Program-made: the position numbers and the translations under genes
Notes under the pieces: generated by a model
Told to the model about the DNA's origin: nothing
Seen by the model: only the letters and a program-made list of their open reading frames with translations
Databases searched by the model: none
From: Thermoleophilia bacterium
GTDB taxonomy: Bacteria > Actinomycetota > Thermoleophilia > Solirubrobacterales > 70-9
Direction: 5' to 3'
NCBI GenBank assembly: GCA_016650125.1
Contig: JAENWT010000021.1
Span: 1 to 39,594 of the forward strand
Length of the DNA stretch: 39,594 nt
Part shown: positions 23,564 to 32,468 of the stretch, in pieces
Layout of the letters: every line of letters starts with the position of its first letter
How positions within the stretch are numbered: position 1 is the stretch's first letter

Positions 23564-23612
23564 GTTCTGGAAAGCATTTCGAGGTAATAGAACGGGAAAT
23601 GCTTTCCAGAAC
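23564..23612 (+). terminator. Long perfect inverted repeat after the acylase gene
   Basis: GTTCTGGAAAGCATTT (23564-23579) and AAATGCTTTCCAGAAC (23597-23612) form a perfect 16-bp stem with a 17-base loop. It begins nine bases after the acylase stop and directly follows an AAAAAA run. No T run follows on the plus strand. On the minus strand the T run (TTTTTT) lies beyond the stem, but no leftward gene ends there. Transcript ending or 3'-end protection is likely. Confidence 0.55.
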
Positions 23613-23690
23613 AGTTGGTTCTGGTGAGGTTTTTGGTGCTCGTCACACTCCCGTGACGGGTTCGCGGTCGCGGCTCGTCAGAATAGACGT

Positions 23691-25121
23691 GTGATTCAGG
23701 ACACCGTCAGAAAAACGAAGATCGTCGCGACCGTCGGTCCGGCCAGCTGGGACCCGGACACCCTGGTCGAGATGATCGAGGCAGGGGTGGATGTCTTCCG
23801 CCTCAACTTTTCCCACGCCGACGTGGCCCGTCACACACGCACGGTCAACGACATCCGGGCGGCGAGCGAGAAGGCCGGCCGTGAGGTCGGCATCCTCGGT
23901 GACCTGCCCGGGCCCAAGCTGCGGGTCGGGCATTTCCCTGAAGGCGTGGTCGAACTGGTCGCCGGGTCCGAAGTGACCCTCGCTTCCGGCGACGACGACG
24001 GCTCAGCGACCTACATCCCGGTGCCCTGGGTCGAGATGACCGATGTCCTCGAGGTCGGCGCCACGATCTACCTGGCCGACGGCTCGATCCGGCTCCTGGT
24101 GACCGGCAAGAAAGGCAACGTCCTGACTGCGATCGTCGAGGTCGGCGGGCCGCTGTCCTCGCACAAGGGCATGAACCTTCCCGGGGTCGATTCCGGCCTC
24201 GCCGCGGTCTCCGAGGTCGACCTCGGCTGGGTCGACTTCGCGGTCAGCAACGAGCTCGACCTGCTGGCCGTTTCTTTCGTTCGCAGCGCCGCCGACCTGA
24301 AACCGGTCCATGAGAAGCTCGAGCAGCTCGGCTCCGACCTGCCGGTGATCGCCAAGATCGAGAAGCCGGAAGCCGCCGACGCAATCGAAGACATCGTCGA
24401 CGCCGCCAACGGCGGCATCATGGTCGCCCGTGGTGACCTCGGCATCGAGGTGCCGCTCTACAAGGTGCCGGTCATGCAGAAGCGCCTGATCCGGGCTGCC
24501 GGCCACGCTTCCAAGCCGACGATCACCGCGACCCAGATGCTGGCCTCGATGGTCACCTCGAAGCGCCCGACCCGGGCCGAGGTGACCGACGTCGCCACCG
24601 CGATCTTCGACGGCACCGACGCGGTGATGCTTTCCGAGGAGACCGCGGTCGGTGACCACCCGGTCGAGGCGATCAAGGTCATGGACCAGATCGCCCGTGC
24701 GACCGAGCCCGACCTGCCGTACTGGGACTGGCTGCTCAACCGGACCAGCCAGGACGAGATGGACGTCTCCGCATCGGTCACCCAGAGCGCGGTCGTCGCC
24801 GCCTACCGGCTGAACCTCAAGTCGATCGTCGTGCCGACCGCGACCGGCCGGACCGCGGTCGTCGTTGCGGCCCACCGGCCGCAGGTGCCGGTGCTCGCTG
24901 TCACCCACACAGTCACCGCGGTGCGCAGGCTGCGGCTCGTCTTCGGCATCGAACCGGTGCTCTACGACCAGGTGAACGAGATCCGCGACCTGCTCTACAC
25001 CTGCGCCGACGTCGCTGTCGCGGAAGGAGCCGCCAAGTCCGGCGACCTGATCGCGATCGTCGCCGGCCTCAGCGACATGAAGCTCGGTACGAACCTCTTT
25101 GAGGTGCATCGCGTTCCGTGA
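23691..25121 (+). CDS. pyk: Pyruvate kinase
   Basis: This 476-residue protein is a standard-length pyruvate kinase (phosphoenolpyruvate + ADP to pyruvate + ATP, last step of glycolysis). It has TKIVATVGPAS at residues 8-18 and FRLNFSHADV near 36-45. VIAKIEKPEA carries the catalytic Lys, MVARGDLGIEVP the metal-binding Asp, and KPTITATQML and AIFDGTDAVMLSEETAVG follow. The GTG at 23691 lies a few bases after AATAGAC, so the message may be leaderless. The stop overlaps the GTG of a lipoprotein gene (GTGA), an unusual partner for this enzyme. The C-terminal allosteric domain is complete. Confidence 0.95.
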   Translation: MIQDTVRKTKIVATVGPASWDPDTLVEMIEAGVDVFRLNFSHADVARHTRTVNDIRAASEKAGREVGILGDLPGPKLRVGHFPEGVVELVAGSEVTLASGDDDGSATYIPVPWVEMTDVLEVGATIYLADGSIRLLVTGKKGNVLTAIVEVGGPLSSHKGMNLPGVDSGLAAVSEVDLGWVDFAVSNELDLLAVSFVRSAADLKPVHEKLEQLGSDLPVIAKIEKPEAADAIEDIVDAANGGIMVARGDLGIEVPLYKVPVMQKRLIRAAGHASKPTITATQMLASMVTSKRPTRAEVTDVATAIFDGTDAVMLSEETAVGDHPVEAIKVMDQIARATEPDLPYWDWLLNRTSQDEMDVSASVTQSAVVAAYRLNLKSIVVPTATGRTAVVVAAHRPQVPVLAVTHTVTAVRRLRLVFGIEPVLYDQVNEIRDLLYTCADVAVAEGAAKSGDLIAIVAGLSDMKLGTNLFEVHRVP

Positions 25122-26113
25122 GGTTTCTTCGTTTCGCCCTCGTCGCAGGCCTCGCCGGCGCGATCACGCTGGGAGTCGCCGCCTGCGGCAGTGATTCGGA
25201 CGATGGGGGAGATTCGCTCCAGAAGGCGACGCTCGTCCTCGACTACCTGCCGAACGGTGTTCACGCCGGCATTTACGACGCGATCAGCAACGGTTATTAC
25301 GAAGACGAAAGCATCGACCTCAAGGTGGTCACACCGACTTCGACCGCCGACACGCTGCGCCTGATCGAGGCCGACAAGGCCGATTTCGGACTGGCCGACG
25401 GCATCGACATCGCGACCCAGATCGACGCCGGCCGGGACGCTCAGGCGATCATGGCGGTGACCCAGCGGCCTTCGGGCGGGCTGATCACCCTGGCCGACGA
25501 GGGCATCAAGTCGCCGGCCGAACTCGAAGGCAAGACGGTCGGTGTGACCGGCGTGCCGTCGGACGACGCGGTGTTCGAGGCCATCGTTGAAGACGACGGC
25601 GGCGATCCGGACTCCTCCAGGGTGGTGACGATCGGGTTCAACGGGATCCAGGCACTTCAGGCCGGCCGGATCTCGGCTTTCACCGGCTACATCCCGGCCG
25701 ACGCGACCGCGATCGAAGCTGCCGGCAAAGAGACCAGGTCCTTCGCCTTCGACGAATCCGGCGGCCCGTCCTACCCCGGCCTGGTCGCCTTTTCGACGAG
25801 GTCGCGCATCGACGAGGACCCGGAACTGATGGCCGGCTTCGTCGCGGCCACGACGAAGGGGTACGAAGATGCGCTCGCGGATCCGGTCGGCGCCATCGAC
25901 GACCTGGTCGCGGTCAGCCCTGAGGTCGAGCCCGGATTGGCCCGGGACACCTTCAAGGCCTACGAACCGCTGATCGGTGACCCCGCTTCGATCGGCTCCT
26001 TCGACAGACGGCACCTGGTCGATCTCTCGGACTTCCTGGTCAAAACGGACCTGATCAATGCCCGGGTCCCGCCAGACCGGTTCGCGACCGACGAGTTCGT
26101 CGCCACCGATTAG
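25118..26113 (+). CDS. NMT1/THI5-like ABC substrate-binding lipoprotein
   Basis: This 331-residue lipoprotein precursor has a basic start, a hydrophobic stretch and a lipobox GVAAC (Cys near residue 23), followed by an acidic linker. The mature part is a type II binding protein close to ThiY/THI5-like thiamine-precursor binders. It has LVLDYLPNGVHAGIYDAISNG at the start of domain 1 (TPN-H-G-Y replaces the usual WxPNxxHAG pattern), then DFGLADGIDIATQ and ELEGKTVGVTG. It overlaps the pyruvate kinase stop by four bases. No ABC permease or ATPase follows, so it must use a transporter encoded elsewhere. Ligand: possibly a pyrimidine or other small aromatic; uncertain. Confidence 0.8.
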   Translation: MRFLRFALVAGLAGAITLGVAACGSDSDDGGDSLQKATLVLDYLPNGVHAGIYDAISNGYYEDESIDLKVVTPTSTADTLRLIEADKADFGLADGIDIATQIDAGRDAQAIMAVTQRPSGGLITLADEGIKSPAELEGKTVGVTGVPSDDAVFEAIVEDDGGDPDSSRVVTIGFNGIQALQAGRISAFTGYIPADATAIEAAGKETRSFAFDESGGPSYPGLVAFSTRSRIDEDPELMAGFVAATTKGYEDALADPVGAIDDLVAVSPEVEPGLARDTFKAYEPLIGDPASIGSFDRRHLVDLSDFLVKTDLINARVPPDRFATDEFVATD

Positions 26114-26181
26114 CCGGAAGGCGCCGGTCCCGCCCGAGGAAGTTGTCACACTTCTGGTGTGAGTTCGATCGGATTCCAGCA

Positions 26182-27159
26182 GTGATCGTCGACTGCGCGT
26201 TTTACGAAGGCGGCAAGCGGCAGGCCGGCGACCTCACCTATGAGGAAGCGGCGGAGAAAACCCGCTTCGCTTCGAAGGAAGGCGCCTTCGTCTGGCTTGG
26301 GGTGGTCGAGCCGAAGCAGGCCGAGTTCATGGCAATCGCGGAAAAGTACGGGCTCCACGAGCTGGCGGTCGAAGACGCGATCGAGGCCCACCAACGGCCG
26401 AAGCTCGAGATGTACGGCGACACGCTGCTGGTCGTGGTCAAGACCGCGGCCTACGCCAGCGAGACGGACCTGATCGAAATCGGCGAGCTGATCATCTTCG
26501 TCAACAAGAAATTCATCATCACCGTCCGTCATGGCAAGGGTCCGCTGGACGATGTGCGCAAGCAGATCGAAGAGCGGCCGGACCTGGTCGAGTCGGGCAC
26601 CGGTGCGGTGCTCCACCAGATCCTCGACCGGGTGGTCGATGACTACGAAGACACGGCCTCGGCCTTCGATCTCGACCTCCAGGACGTCGAAAAGCAGGTG
26701 TTCTCGGAGGATCGCAACAATCCGGCCGAACGGATCTATCGCCTCGAGCGCGAGGCGATCGATTTCTACCGGGCGGTGCGGCCCCTGCTGGACGTGGTCG
26801 ACGGTCTGGCGCGAGGGCAGTTCCACGTCGTCGGCGATCCGCTCCACGAGTACTTTCGCGACGTCCACGATCACTTGCAGCGGGTGCACGGCGAGATCCT
26901 CGGCTTCCGCGACCTGCTCTCAAGCTCGCTCCAGGCCAACCTGACCCAGGTCGCGGTTCAGCAGAACGAAGACATGAGGAAGATCTCGGCCTACGCGGCG
27001 ATGCTGGCGGTGCCGACGGCGATCGCCGGGATCTACGGCATGAACTTCACCCACATGCCGGAGCTGAACTCCCCGTTCGGCTACCCGCTCGCGCTCGCGG
27101 TAATGCTGGTCGTCTGCCTCTACCTCTTCCGGCGGTTCAAGCAGTCCGGCTGGATCTGA
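26182..27159 (+). CDS. corA: CorA-family Mg2+/Co2+ transporter
   Basis: This protein has about 325 residues. A large cytoplasmic alpha/beta and coiled-coil domain is followed by two C-terminal membrane helices. The signature YGMNF (after AGIYGMNF), which forms the pore entrance, lies at the end of the first helix, and a short basic tail (RRFKQSGWI) ends the protein. CorA channels are pentamers for passive Mg2+ or Co2+ entry. I prefer the GTG at 26182, because VIVDCAFYEGG matches the usual N-terminus. A TTG at 26143 would add 13 residues, but it sits two bases from its Shine-Dalgarno and next to a TCACAC-TTCTG-GTGTGA hairpin (26146-26162). Confidence 0.85.
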   Translation: MIVDCAFYEGGKRQAGDLTYEEAAEKTRFASKEGAFVWLGVVEPKQAEFMAIAEKYGLHELAVEDAIEAHQRPKLEMYGDTLLVVVKTAAYASETDLIEIGELIIFVNKKFIITVRHGKGPLDDVRKQIEERPDLVESGTGAVLHQILDRVVDDYEDTASAFDLDLQDVEKQVFSEDRNNPAERIYRLEREAIDFYRAVRPLLDVVDGLARGQFHVVGDPLHEYFRDVHDHLQRVHGEILGFRDLLSSSLQANLTQVAVQQNEDMRKISAYAAMLAVPTAIAGIYGMNFTHMPELNSPFGYPLALAVMLVVCLYLFRRFKQSGWI

Positions 27160-27182
27160 AAAGCAGGAAGCCGTTAAACACC

Positions 27183-27208
27183 CCGGCCCGGGGCGAGCCC
27201 CGGGCCGG
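27183..27208. terminator. Bidirectional terminator between convergent genes
   Basis: CCGGCCCGGGG-CGAG-CCCCGGGCCGG forms a perfect 11-bp GC stem with a tetraloop. It lies 24 bases after the CorA stop and 40 bases after the end of the facing gene (leftward), as expected for a shared terminator. Neither side has a long T run. Confidence 0.7.
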
Positions 27209-27247
27209 TGAAACACGGGACCGGTACGCCGATCCGTGTGCGTTTTA

Positions 27248-28174
27248 CTAGGCCTGCTGTACGCGGAACACGTATCCACCAGGACCGGAGCGGAAGCGGG
27301 CCTTCGTGGCGTTCAGCTTCCACGGAGCCGGCAGCTTGCCATCCGGGTAATTCAGGAACTGACGGAAGTAGTTCGCGGCGGCCGAGCAGGACAGCGGCTT
27401 GCCGTTTCCGACGGTGATGTAGTACGGACCCTTCGGCAGAAGCAGTTTGCCGATGCGGTCGTTGTGCCTGACCTTAAAGGTTCCGGGACAACGGGAGTAG
27501 GTGCCACCCACGGTCGAGACGGGCTCACTGTAGGCCCTGTTGATGTTGAAGCCGAGCTTCGGGTTGGTGCTCTTGTAGAACGTGGCGCTCGACTTCTTCA
27601 GCTTCCACGGGAAAGGCAGCTTGCCGTCGTAGTCCTGGAGGAACTCGGAGAAATTCAGCGCGGCCTTCTTGCAGGTCAGGCGCTGAGCCGAATCGACCAG
27701 GGTCAGGCGGTATTTGCCGGCAGGTATTTTGAAGCTGCCGATGCTGTCGTTGTGGACGACCGTGAAATAACCGGGGCAGGAGGCCGGGGTGGAGGCTCCC
27801 ACTGCGCCGCCGGACCCGGTCTTACTCACCTTGAAGCCGACGGTTGAACCTGCGCCCTGGCTGAAGGTGGCCGAGGCCGCGTCGAGGACCCACGGCTTCC
27901 GCAGCTTGCCGTCATAGTCCTGCAGGAACTCGGCAAAGAGCTTCGAGGCCGAGGCGCAGGACAGCTTGGCCGGATCGAGCAGAGTGATTTTGTAGTAGCC
28001 CGCCGGCAGGCTGAGGGCACCGATCTTGTCGTTGTGAAGGACGTGGAAGCTCGGACACTTGGCCTTGGCGGCGTCCGCCTGTCTGATGCCGCCTCCCATG
28101 AGCAGCATCAGGGCGACGGCCGCGGCCGCCACGAGGGCGAATGAAAGTTTGAGGTACTTCGCTGAAATGGTCAT
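27248..28174 (-). CDS. Secreted protein of three internal repeats, function unknown
   Basis: This 308-residue protein starts with a long signal peptide (hydrophobic to about residue 29, cleavage near RQADA). The rest is three consecutive copies of a unit of about 85 residues. Each copy has a Cys-Pro start and the pattern F-V-HND-IG-L-P-G-Y-I-T, then a second Cys, then F-FLQDYDGKL-PW-L, and ends in a Phe-rich strand. Two Cys per copy suggest one disulphide each. I do not recognise the family. GGAGA lies a few bases before the ATG. The repeats look like small extracellular binding or wall-associated domains; nothing in the neighbourhood fixes the role. Confidence 0.75.
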   Translation of the reverse strand: MTISAKYLKLSFALVAAAAVALMLLMGGGIRQADAAKAKCPSFHVLHNDKIGALSLPAGYYKITLLDPAKLSCASASKLFAEFLQDYDGKLRKPWVLDAASATFSQGAGSTVGFKVSKTGSGGAVGASTPASCPGYFTVVHNDSIGSFKIPAGKYRLTLVDSAQRLTCKKAALNFSEFLQDYDGKLPFPWKLKKSSATFYKSTNPKLGFNINRAYSEPVSTVGGTYSRCPGTFKVRHNDRIGKLLLPKGPYYITVGNGKPLSCSAAANYFRQFLNYPDGKLPAPWKLNATKARFRSGPGGYVFRVQQA

Positions 28175-28352
28175 TGGTCTCCTAAACCCTTGAAATGCCG
28201 ACTAGTACCGCTCACCGTATACAAACTTCTGCCAAGGAAACCGATGTTTCTAATAACCCCGACCGGGCGCGGCGGGGATTCGGGTCACCGCGACGCTTCC
28301 CCGGTCCGATCCATACAATTGCCCGCTCAGGAGCTTCAGCTCCCAATCACCC

Positions 28353-28428
<76 letters not shown>

Positions 28429-28443
28429 CGCTAACACCGATGA

Positions 28444-28551
28444 ATTCCGCTCAACGCCGCGGAGTTCTCCCATGGCGTAGGAATTTGCTCCAATCGGCCG
28501 GAATCCGCCCTCGGCTCCTCAAGTCGAATAGGACTATCGCTCAAAGAAGCC
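28444..28551 (+). repeat. Island left-end repeat, copy 1
   Basis: About 108 bases beginning attccgctcaacgccg and ending gactatcgctcaaagaagcc. The copy at 32316-32422 is aligned with about 16 differences and one single-base gap by eye. Both copies lie just inside an att core, so they look like shared ends of related elements. Confidence 0.75.
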
Positions 28552-28673
28552 TCGGCCAGATTTTCCAACGCTCCTTCAACATGTATAGCTAGCGATTCAG
28601 CCCGCGGCGGCAGGCTCAAAATCTGACCGTCGCAATAACGAATCGGGTCGGGTATCTGTTCTCGGTAGCGCCA

Positions 28674-28702
28674 TTGCAATCCTGGCTTCGACGGGCTAGT
28701 GT
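28674..28702 (+). promoter_or_regulatory. Promoter of the multicopper oxidase gene
   Basis: TTGCAA (28674-28679) and TAGTGT (28697-28702) are separated by 17 bases, about 60 bases before the ATG. No operator-like palindrome overlaps it. Confidence 0.45.
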
Positions 28703-28761
28703 GAAACTCACGATCCGAGTGGCTGAAATCAGTCGCGAGCGACTAACGGCTGGGGGCCCAA

Positions 28762-31728
28762 ATGGGGAAAAGATTCACACTTGCGGGACTGCTGCTCATC
28801 GCGATGGCAGTACTGGTGGCCACCGTACGTATCGGCGAGGACCGCGCCGTAGCGGCGCCCGGCGACCCGATCTACGTGCCTTCCGAGTCCGGAGGGCCGC
28901 TGCGCGAGCCACCCGTGATCACGAGCCAGAACGGCGTGCTCAAGGCTGACGTGGAAATGATCCGTGCGGGGACACCCGCGTCCGGCCGACCGACGCTGTA
29001 CGGCGGCCAGCCGGTCTTTTCCAACCCCCAAGCCCTGCTGCCCTCGCCGCAGCCCGCTGCGCCCACCTATCCGCTGATTCCTCCCCACTTCCCCTACAAC
29101 TTCGCCGCCGGATACCAGTTCACGACCGCCGACGGCACGACATATCCCGCCCAGTTTCCGGCACCCACGCTCCGGGTCGAGCCCGGAGACACCGTGGATT
29201 TGAGTATGCACAACAAGCTCCGGGACGAACCGACTGGACCCGCCGACGGGCCGGCCGGACCGATTCCGGAGGAGGCCTATCTCACGAACCTCCACTTCCA
29301 TGGGATGGACGTGAGTCCCCTCGGCGACGGCGACAACGTGCTCCGGGTGATGGAGCCGGATTCGACCGATCGCACGCGGATCGAGATTCCCGAGGACCAC
29401 AACACGGGCATGGACTGGTACCACCCTCACCATCACGGCTACTCGGCCGACCAGGTCTATGCGGGCCTTGCCGGCGCCATCGAGGTGGGTAGCCCACTCG
29501 ATCCGTGGCCGCAGTACAAGGGCAAGTTCCGCGAGCGGTTGCTCGGATTGACGGCCGGCATGATCAGCCCCGACCCGGACACGGATCTCCCGGTGATCTC
29601 CGATCCCTCGCCCTCCGTGAACCCCGACGGGTCCGGGGGCACGTCCCCATACGGGAAAGTCAACACCTGGCGCAAGTACGTCAACGGCCAGTTCAACCCC
29701 ACGATGACGGTGCGGCCGGGAGAGACCGAGGTCTGGAACCTTGCCTCGATGGGCCGCAATGTCAACTACAACCTCGGCGTCACCGACGCCAACGGTGAGA
29801 ACCCCTGGTCGGCAACCATCCTCGGCTATGACGGCAACAGCAAGACCCTGCAGCCCCAGGCCACGACCCTGAAACTACCGATGCCCTACAGCTATAACGG
29901 CCCTACAGTGCTTGACGAGGGCGCGCGCATCAGCATGGCGGTCACCGCCCCCACGGCACCCGGGACCTACTACCTCGTCGACAACATGACGTTCAAGCGG
30001 AGGACCCAGTCGAAGTTCTTCGCGCTCGCCACGATCAAGGTCGAAGGAGATCCCGTCACCGAACCGCCGCCGGTCTTCACCCCGACGGGTTCGCCCACCG
30101 ACCTCACGACGGCCACCCCCGACCACAAGCGCACCTTCGTGTTCGAGAACGACCCGTCCGGCCCCAGGGTCACGTTCCCGATCAACGGGGCGCTCTTCCC
30201 CGAAAACGCCAACGTCCAGCTCCAGGATGGACAGGTCGAGGAATGGCAGCTGGTCAACACCTCTCCGGTGGACCACGTCTTCCACATCCACCAGAACGAC
30301 TTCGCCGTGATGTCGGTGAACAAGACGCCGGCCGACTTCTTCAACCCCACCGCCAACGTCGCGGAACCGAACGAGTACACGTCACTCCGCGACAGCGTCA
30401 ACATCCCGCCCGGGGGGAACGTCGTCATCCGCTTCCGGGTCAACCCGGAGATGGGTAAATTCGTCTTCCACTGCCACATCCTTCCGCACGAAGATGCCGG
30501 CATGATGGTGTCCGTCCTTTCCATACCGAACAGGAGCCAGCGCCGGATTGCGCTCACGTCCGGGCGTGGCCAGCGAAGCGCGGTCTTCGTCAGGAACGGC
30601 GCCGGTCGCCCGTATGGACGGATCCGTCTCGGTTCCGGAAGACGCACGCCCGCCGGGCTCGAGACGGCCACCGGCCGCCTGAACGACGATCTCACGGAGG
30701 ACGTCGTGGTCGCACGCCGGGGAGTGCGCCGCGGCGCGCGCCGGGTCCTTCCCGCGACCATCTCCAGCTACGACGGCAAGAGCCTCAAGCGCATCGGCCG
30801 ATTCCGGCCGTTTCCGAAATCTCCCCGGTCGGGCGTCAGCGTCACGACCGGCGACGTCGACGGGGACGGCCAGGCCGAAATCATCGCCGGACGGGTCGGC
30901 CGTGGCCCGAGCCAGGTGCGGATCTTCAGTCGGGGCGGCAAACTTCTTCGCGGCGTCGCCGGCGCTCTCCCAGGTCGATTCCCCCACGGCGTCTCCGTGG
31001 CGAGCGCCGACTTCAACGGAGACAACTTCGACGATCTCGCGATCGGCGCCGGACGCGGACGCGCGCCGCGCGTGGTCGGTCTCGATGGCTTCGGGCTCGG
31101 AAGCGCTTCCCAGCCAGCGAAGACGCTCTTCTCCTTCCGGGCGCCGGGAGGCAAGACGGCCGGTGTGAAGCTCGCCGGCGGCTACTTCGACCCTCGAACC
31201 CGTCCGGGCATATTGGCGAACCTGATCACGACACCGCAGACGGGTCCCAAAGCGGGGCTGGCCTGGGTCTGGACCCCGACGGAGACGCAAGGTCATGGAT
31301 CATCAGCGCAATCCGGCCACGCCCACTCGGCCGCCACGCAGGCCGCCTCTTCGGGATCACCAGAGCTCATGGCCAGACTGCGGTTGACGCAGAAGCGCAG
31401 GCCCGTTCGCGGACTGGCCGTCACCTTCCTCGGCAAACAGGCCGTTAACGCGATCGTCGCCTGGCGCAATCCCCGCTCCCCGCGTTTCGTATCGATCAAC
31501 GACGAGGGAGTGGTTTCCGACCTTCGCCCCCAGTATCGACCGCCTTCGGACCGACAAGGCGCGGCTCTCGAAACCGGGTCCGCAGATTTGGCCACCTTTG
31601 TCCGGCACCCCGGTCATCATCTCCAGGATGCTGCAGGCAATCGCGCCGCGTCTCGGGACCGGGTGAGCGAACGCCGTTTCGGTCTCCTCTGCCGCTTTCT
31701 CCTCCATCAAAGAACGCGGAAGCCATAG
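28762..31728 (+). CDS. Secreted multicopper oxidase with C-terminal FG-GAP-like repeats
   Basis: This 988-residue protein starts with a signal peptide (MGKRFTLAGLLLIAMAVLVA). The first half is a multicopper oxidase: HFHGMD near residue 178 and WYHPHHHG near 220, then HVFHIHQND near 506 and FHCHILPHEDAGMM near 570, which holds the type 1 copper ligands including an axial Met. Residues about 600-820 contain FG-GAP/VCBS-type units with calcium loops DVDGDGQAE and DFNGDNFDD. A His-rich stretch (GHGSSAQSGHAHSA) follows. The last 70 or so residues are low-complexity and basic, and could reflect a late frameshift. Possible roles are oxidation of phenols, Cu(I) or Mn(II) at the cell surface. Confidence 0.8.
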   Translation: MGKRFTLAGLLLIAMAVLVATVRIGEDRAVAAPGDPIYVPSESGGPLREPPVITSQNGVLKADVEMIRAGTPASGRPTLYGGQPVFSNPQALLPSPQPAAPTYPLIPPHFPYNFAAGYQFTTADGTTYPAQFPAPTLRVEPGDTVDLSMHNKLRDEPTGPADGPAGPIPEEAYLTNLHFHGMDVSPLGDGDNVLRVMEPDSTDRTRIEIPEDHNTGMDWYHPHHHGYSADQVYAGLAGAIEVGSPLDPWPQYKGKFRERLLGLTAGMISPDPDTDLPVISDPSPSVNPDGSGGTSPYGKVNTWRKYVNGQFNPTMTVRPGETEVWNLASMGRNVNYNLGVTDANGENPWSATILGYDGNSKTLQPQATTLKLPMPYSYNGPTVLDEGARISMAVTAPTAPGTYYLVDNMTFKRRTQSKFFALATIKVEGDPVTEPPPVFTPTGSPTDLTTATPDHKRTFVFENDPSGPRVTFPINGALFPENANVQLQDGQVEEWQLVNTSPVDHVFHIHQNDFAVMSVNKTPADFFNPTANVAEPNEYTSLRDSVNIPPGGNVVIRFRVNPEMGKFVFHCHILPHEDAGMMVSVLSIPNRSQRRIALTSGRGQRSAVFVRNGAGRPYGRIRLGSGRRTPAGLETATGRLNDDLTEDVVVARRGVRRGARRVLPATISSYDGKSLKRIGRFRPFPKSPRSGVSVTTGDVDGDGQAEIIAGRVGRGPSQVRIFSRGGKLLRGVAGALPGRFPHGVSVASADFNGDNFDDLAIGAGRGRAPRVVGLDGFGLGSASQPAKTLFSFRAPGGKTAGVKLAGGYFDPRTRPGILANLITTPQTGPKAGLAWVWTPTETQGHGSSAQSGHAHSAATQAASSGSPELMARLRLTQKRRPVRGLAVTFLGKQAVNAIVAWRNPRSPRFVSINDEGVVSDLRPQYRPPSDRQGAALETGSADLATFVRHPGHHLQDAAGNRAASRDRVSERRFGLLCRFLLHQRTRKP

Positions 31729-31816
31729 GTCTCAGGCCGTCAGTTTTCTGACAAATCTCTAGGTTTCTAGACGTGATGTTGATGAGGTCAATCTTTCCAC
31801 CGGAGAATCCAGACCT

Positions 31817-32185
31817 TCAGGACGCCGAACGGTCCGAAGACTCTGGCCTCGCACAGCCCTTTGATAGTTCCTCCTGGGCCAGCCACAGAGATTGTTCCGT
31901 TCCCAGTTCCTCGGAGCAGAGGTCGAAGTAGGCGGCAAAGTCTTCGACTTCGGAGTTCGGTTCGTCCTCGGTACCCCACTCGGGGAAACCCGGCTTGAGT
32001 CGACCATCAGCCCAGATGCCGGCGAGGATCGCACCCGCGGTAACCGGGCAGACCCCTCCGCGGGGTCGGCCGTCGTAGTGACCGGGCTCGATGTGAAACC
32101 ACCCGCTGCGAAGTGCTCTCGAAATCCAGACCTTTGGCCCGGGCGGCAAGTTGTGGGTGGCTTGGACTAGGTGTTGGTCAAACAT
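31817..32185 (-). CDS. Hypothetical protein, 122 residues
   Basis: This is a soluble acidic protein with no recognised domain. The middle reads smoothly (WFHIEPGHYDGRPRGGVC, VTAGAILAGIWADGRLKPGF) and then becomes acidic (DEPNSEVEDFAAYFDLCSEEL), which supports a real gene more than chance. The ATG at 32185 has no clear ribosome binding site. It lies inside island 1, tail to tail with the oxidase gene. Function unknown. Confidence 0.5.
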   Translation of the reverse strand: MFDQHLVQATHNLPPGPKVWISRALRSGWFHIEPGHYDGRPRGGVCPVTAGAILAGIWADGRLKPGFPEWGTEDEPNSEVEDFAAYFDLCSEELGTEQSLWLAQEELSKGCARPESSDRSAS

Positions 32186-32256
32186 TGGTCTTGGCGATGA
32201 GTCGGGCGATTCAATGCGAATCTGGCTATCGCACTAATAAGTCAGACGACTTGCCG

Positions 32257-32301
32257 TCTACGAAACCGAAGGTCACTGGTTCGAATCCAGTCGGGCGCAC
32301 T
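32257..32301 (+). repeat. att copy B: 3' part of tRNA-Arg
   Basis: Exact 45-base copy of 28384-28428. The 5' half of the tRNA is absent (cgacttgccg precedes it), so this is not a working tRNA. It forms the junction between islands 1 and 2. Confidence 0.85.
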
Positions 32302-32315
32302 CAGCAGGGGGACGG

Positions 32316-32422
32316 ATTCCGCTCAACGCCGAGGAGTTATCGCATTTCGTAGGAATCCGCTTCGACCGACCGAATCCGCGCTCGGTTCCTCATGCCGAAT
32401 AGGACTATCGCTCAAAGAAGCC
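32316..32422 (+). repeat. Island left-end repeat, copy 2
   Basis: Homologue of 28444-28551 at the same offset from its att core. It also contains the inverted pair GGATTCC and GGAATCC. No credible gene is encoded; reading frames through both copies share a peptide (LSDSPIR-EEP-ADS) only because the DNA is repeated. Confidence 0.75.
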
Positions 32423-32468
32423 CACGGGCTCCGCCGAGACATTCCGCCGGTTTGTCCTGGGCGAGCAG

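Noticed and set aside
28431-28679. Leftward frames at 28431-28679 and 32323-32535 sharing a short peptide
   Set aside because: The shared peptide comes from the duplicated island end; both frames otherwise differ and have no gene-like features.
32257-32301. Second and third tRNA-Arg genes
   Set aside because: Only the 3' half is present at 32257 and 34849; the acceptor 5' strand and D arm are missing.
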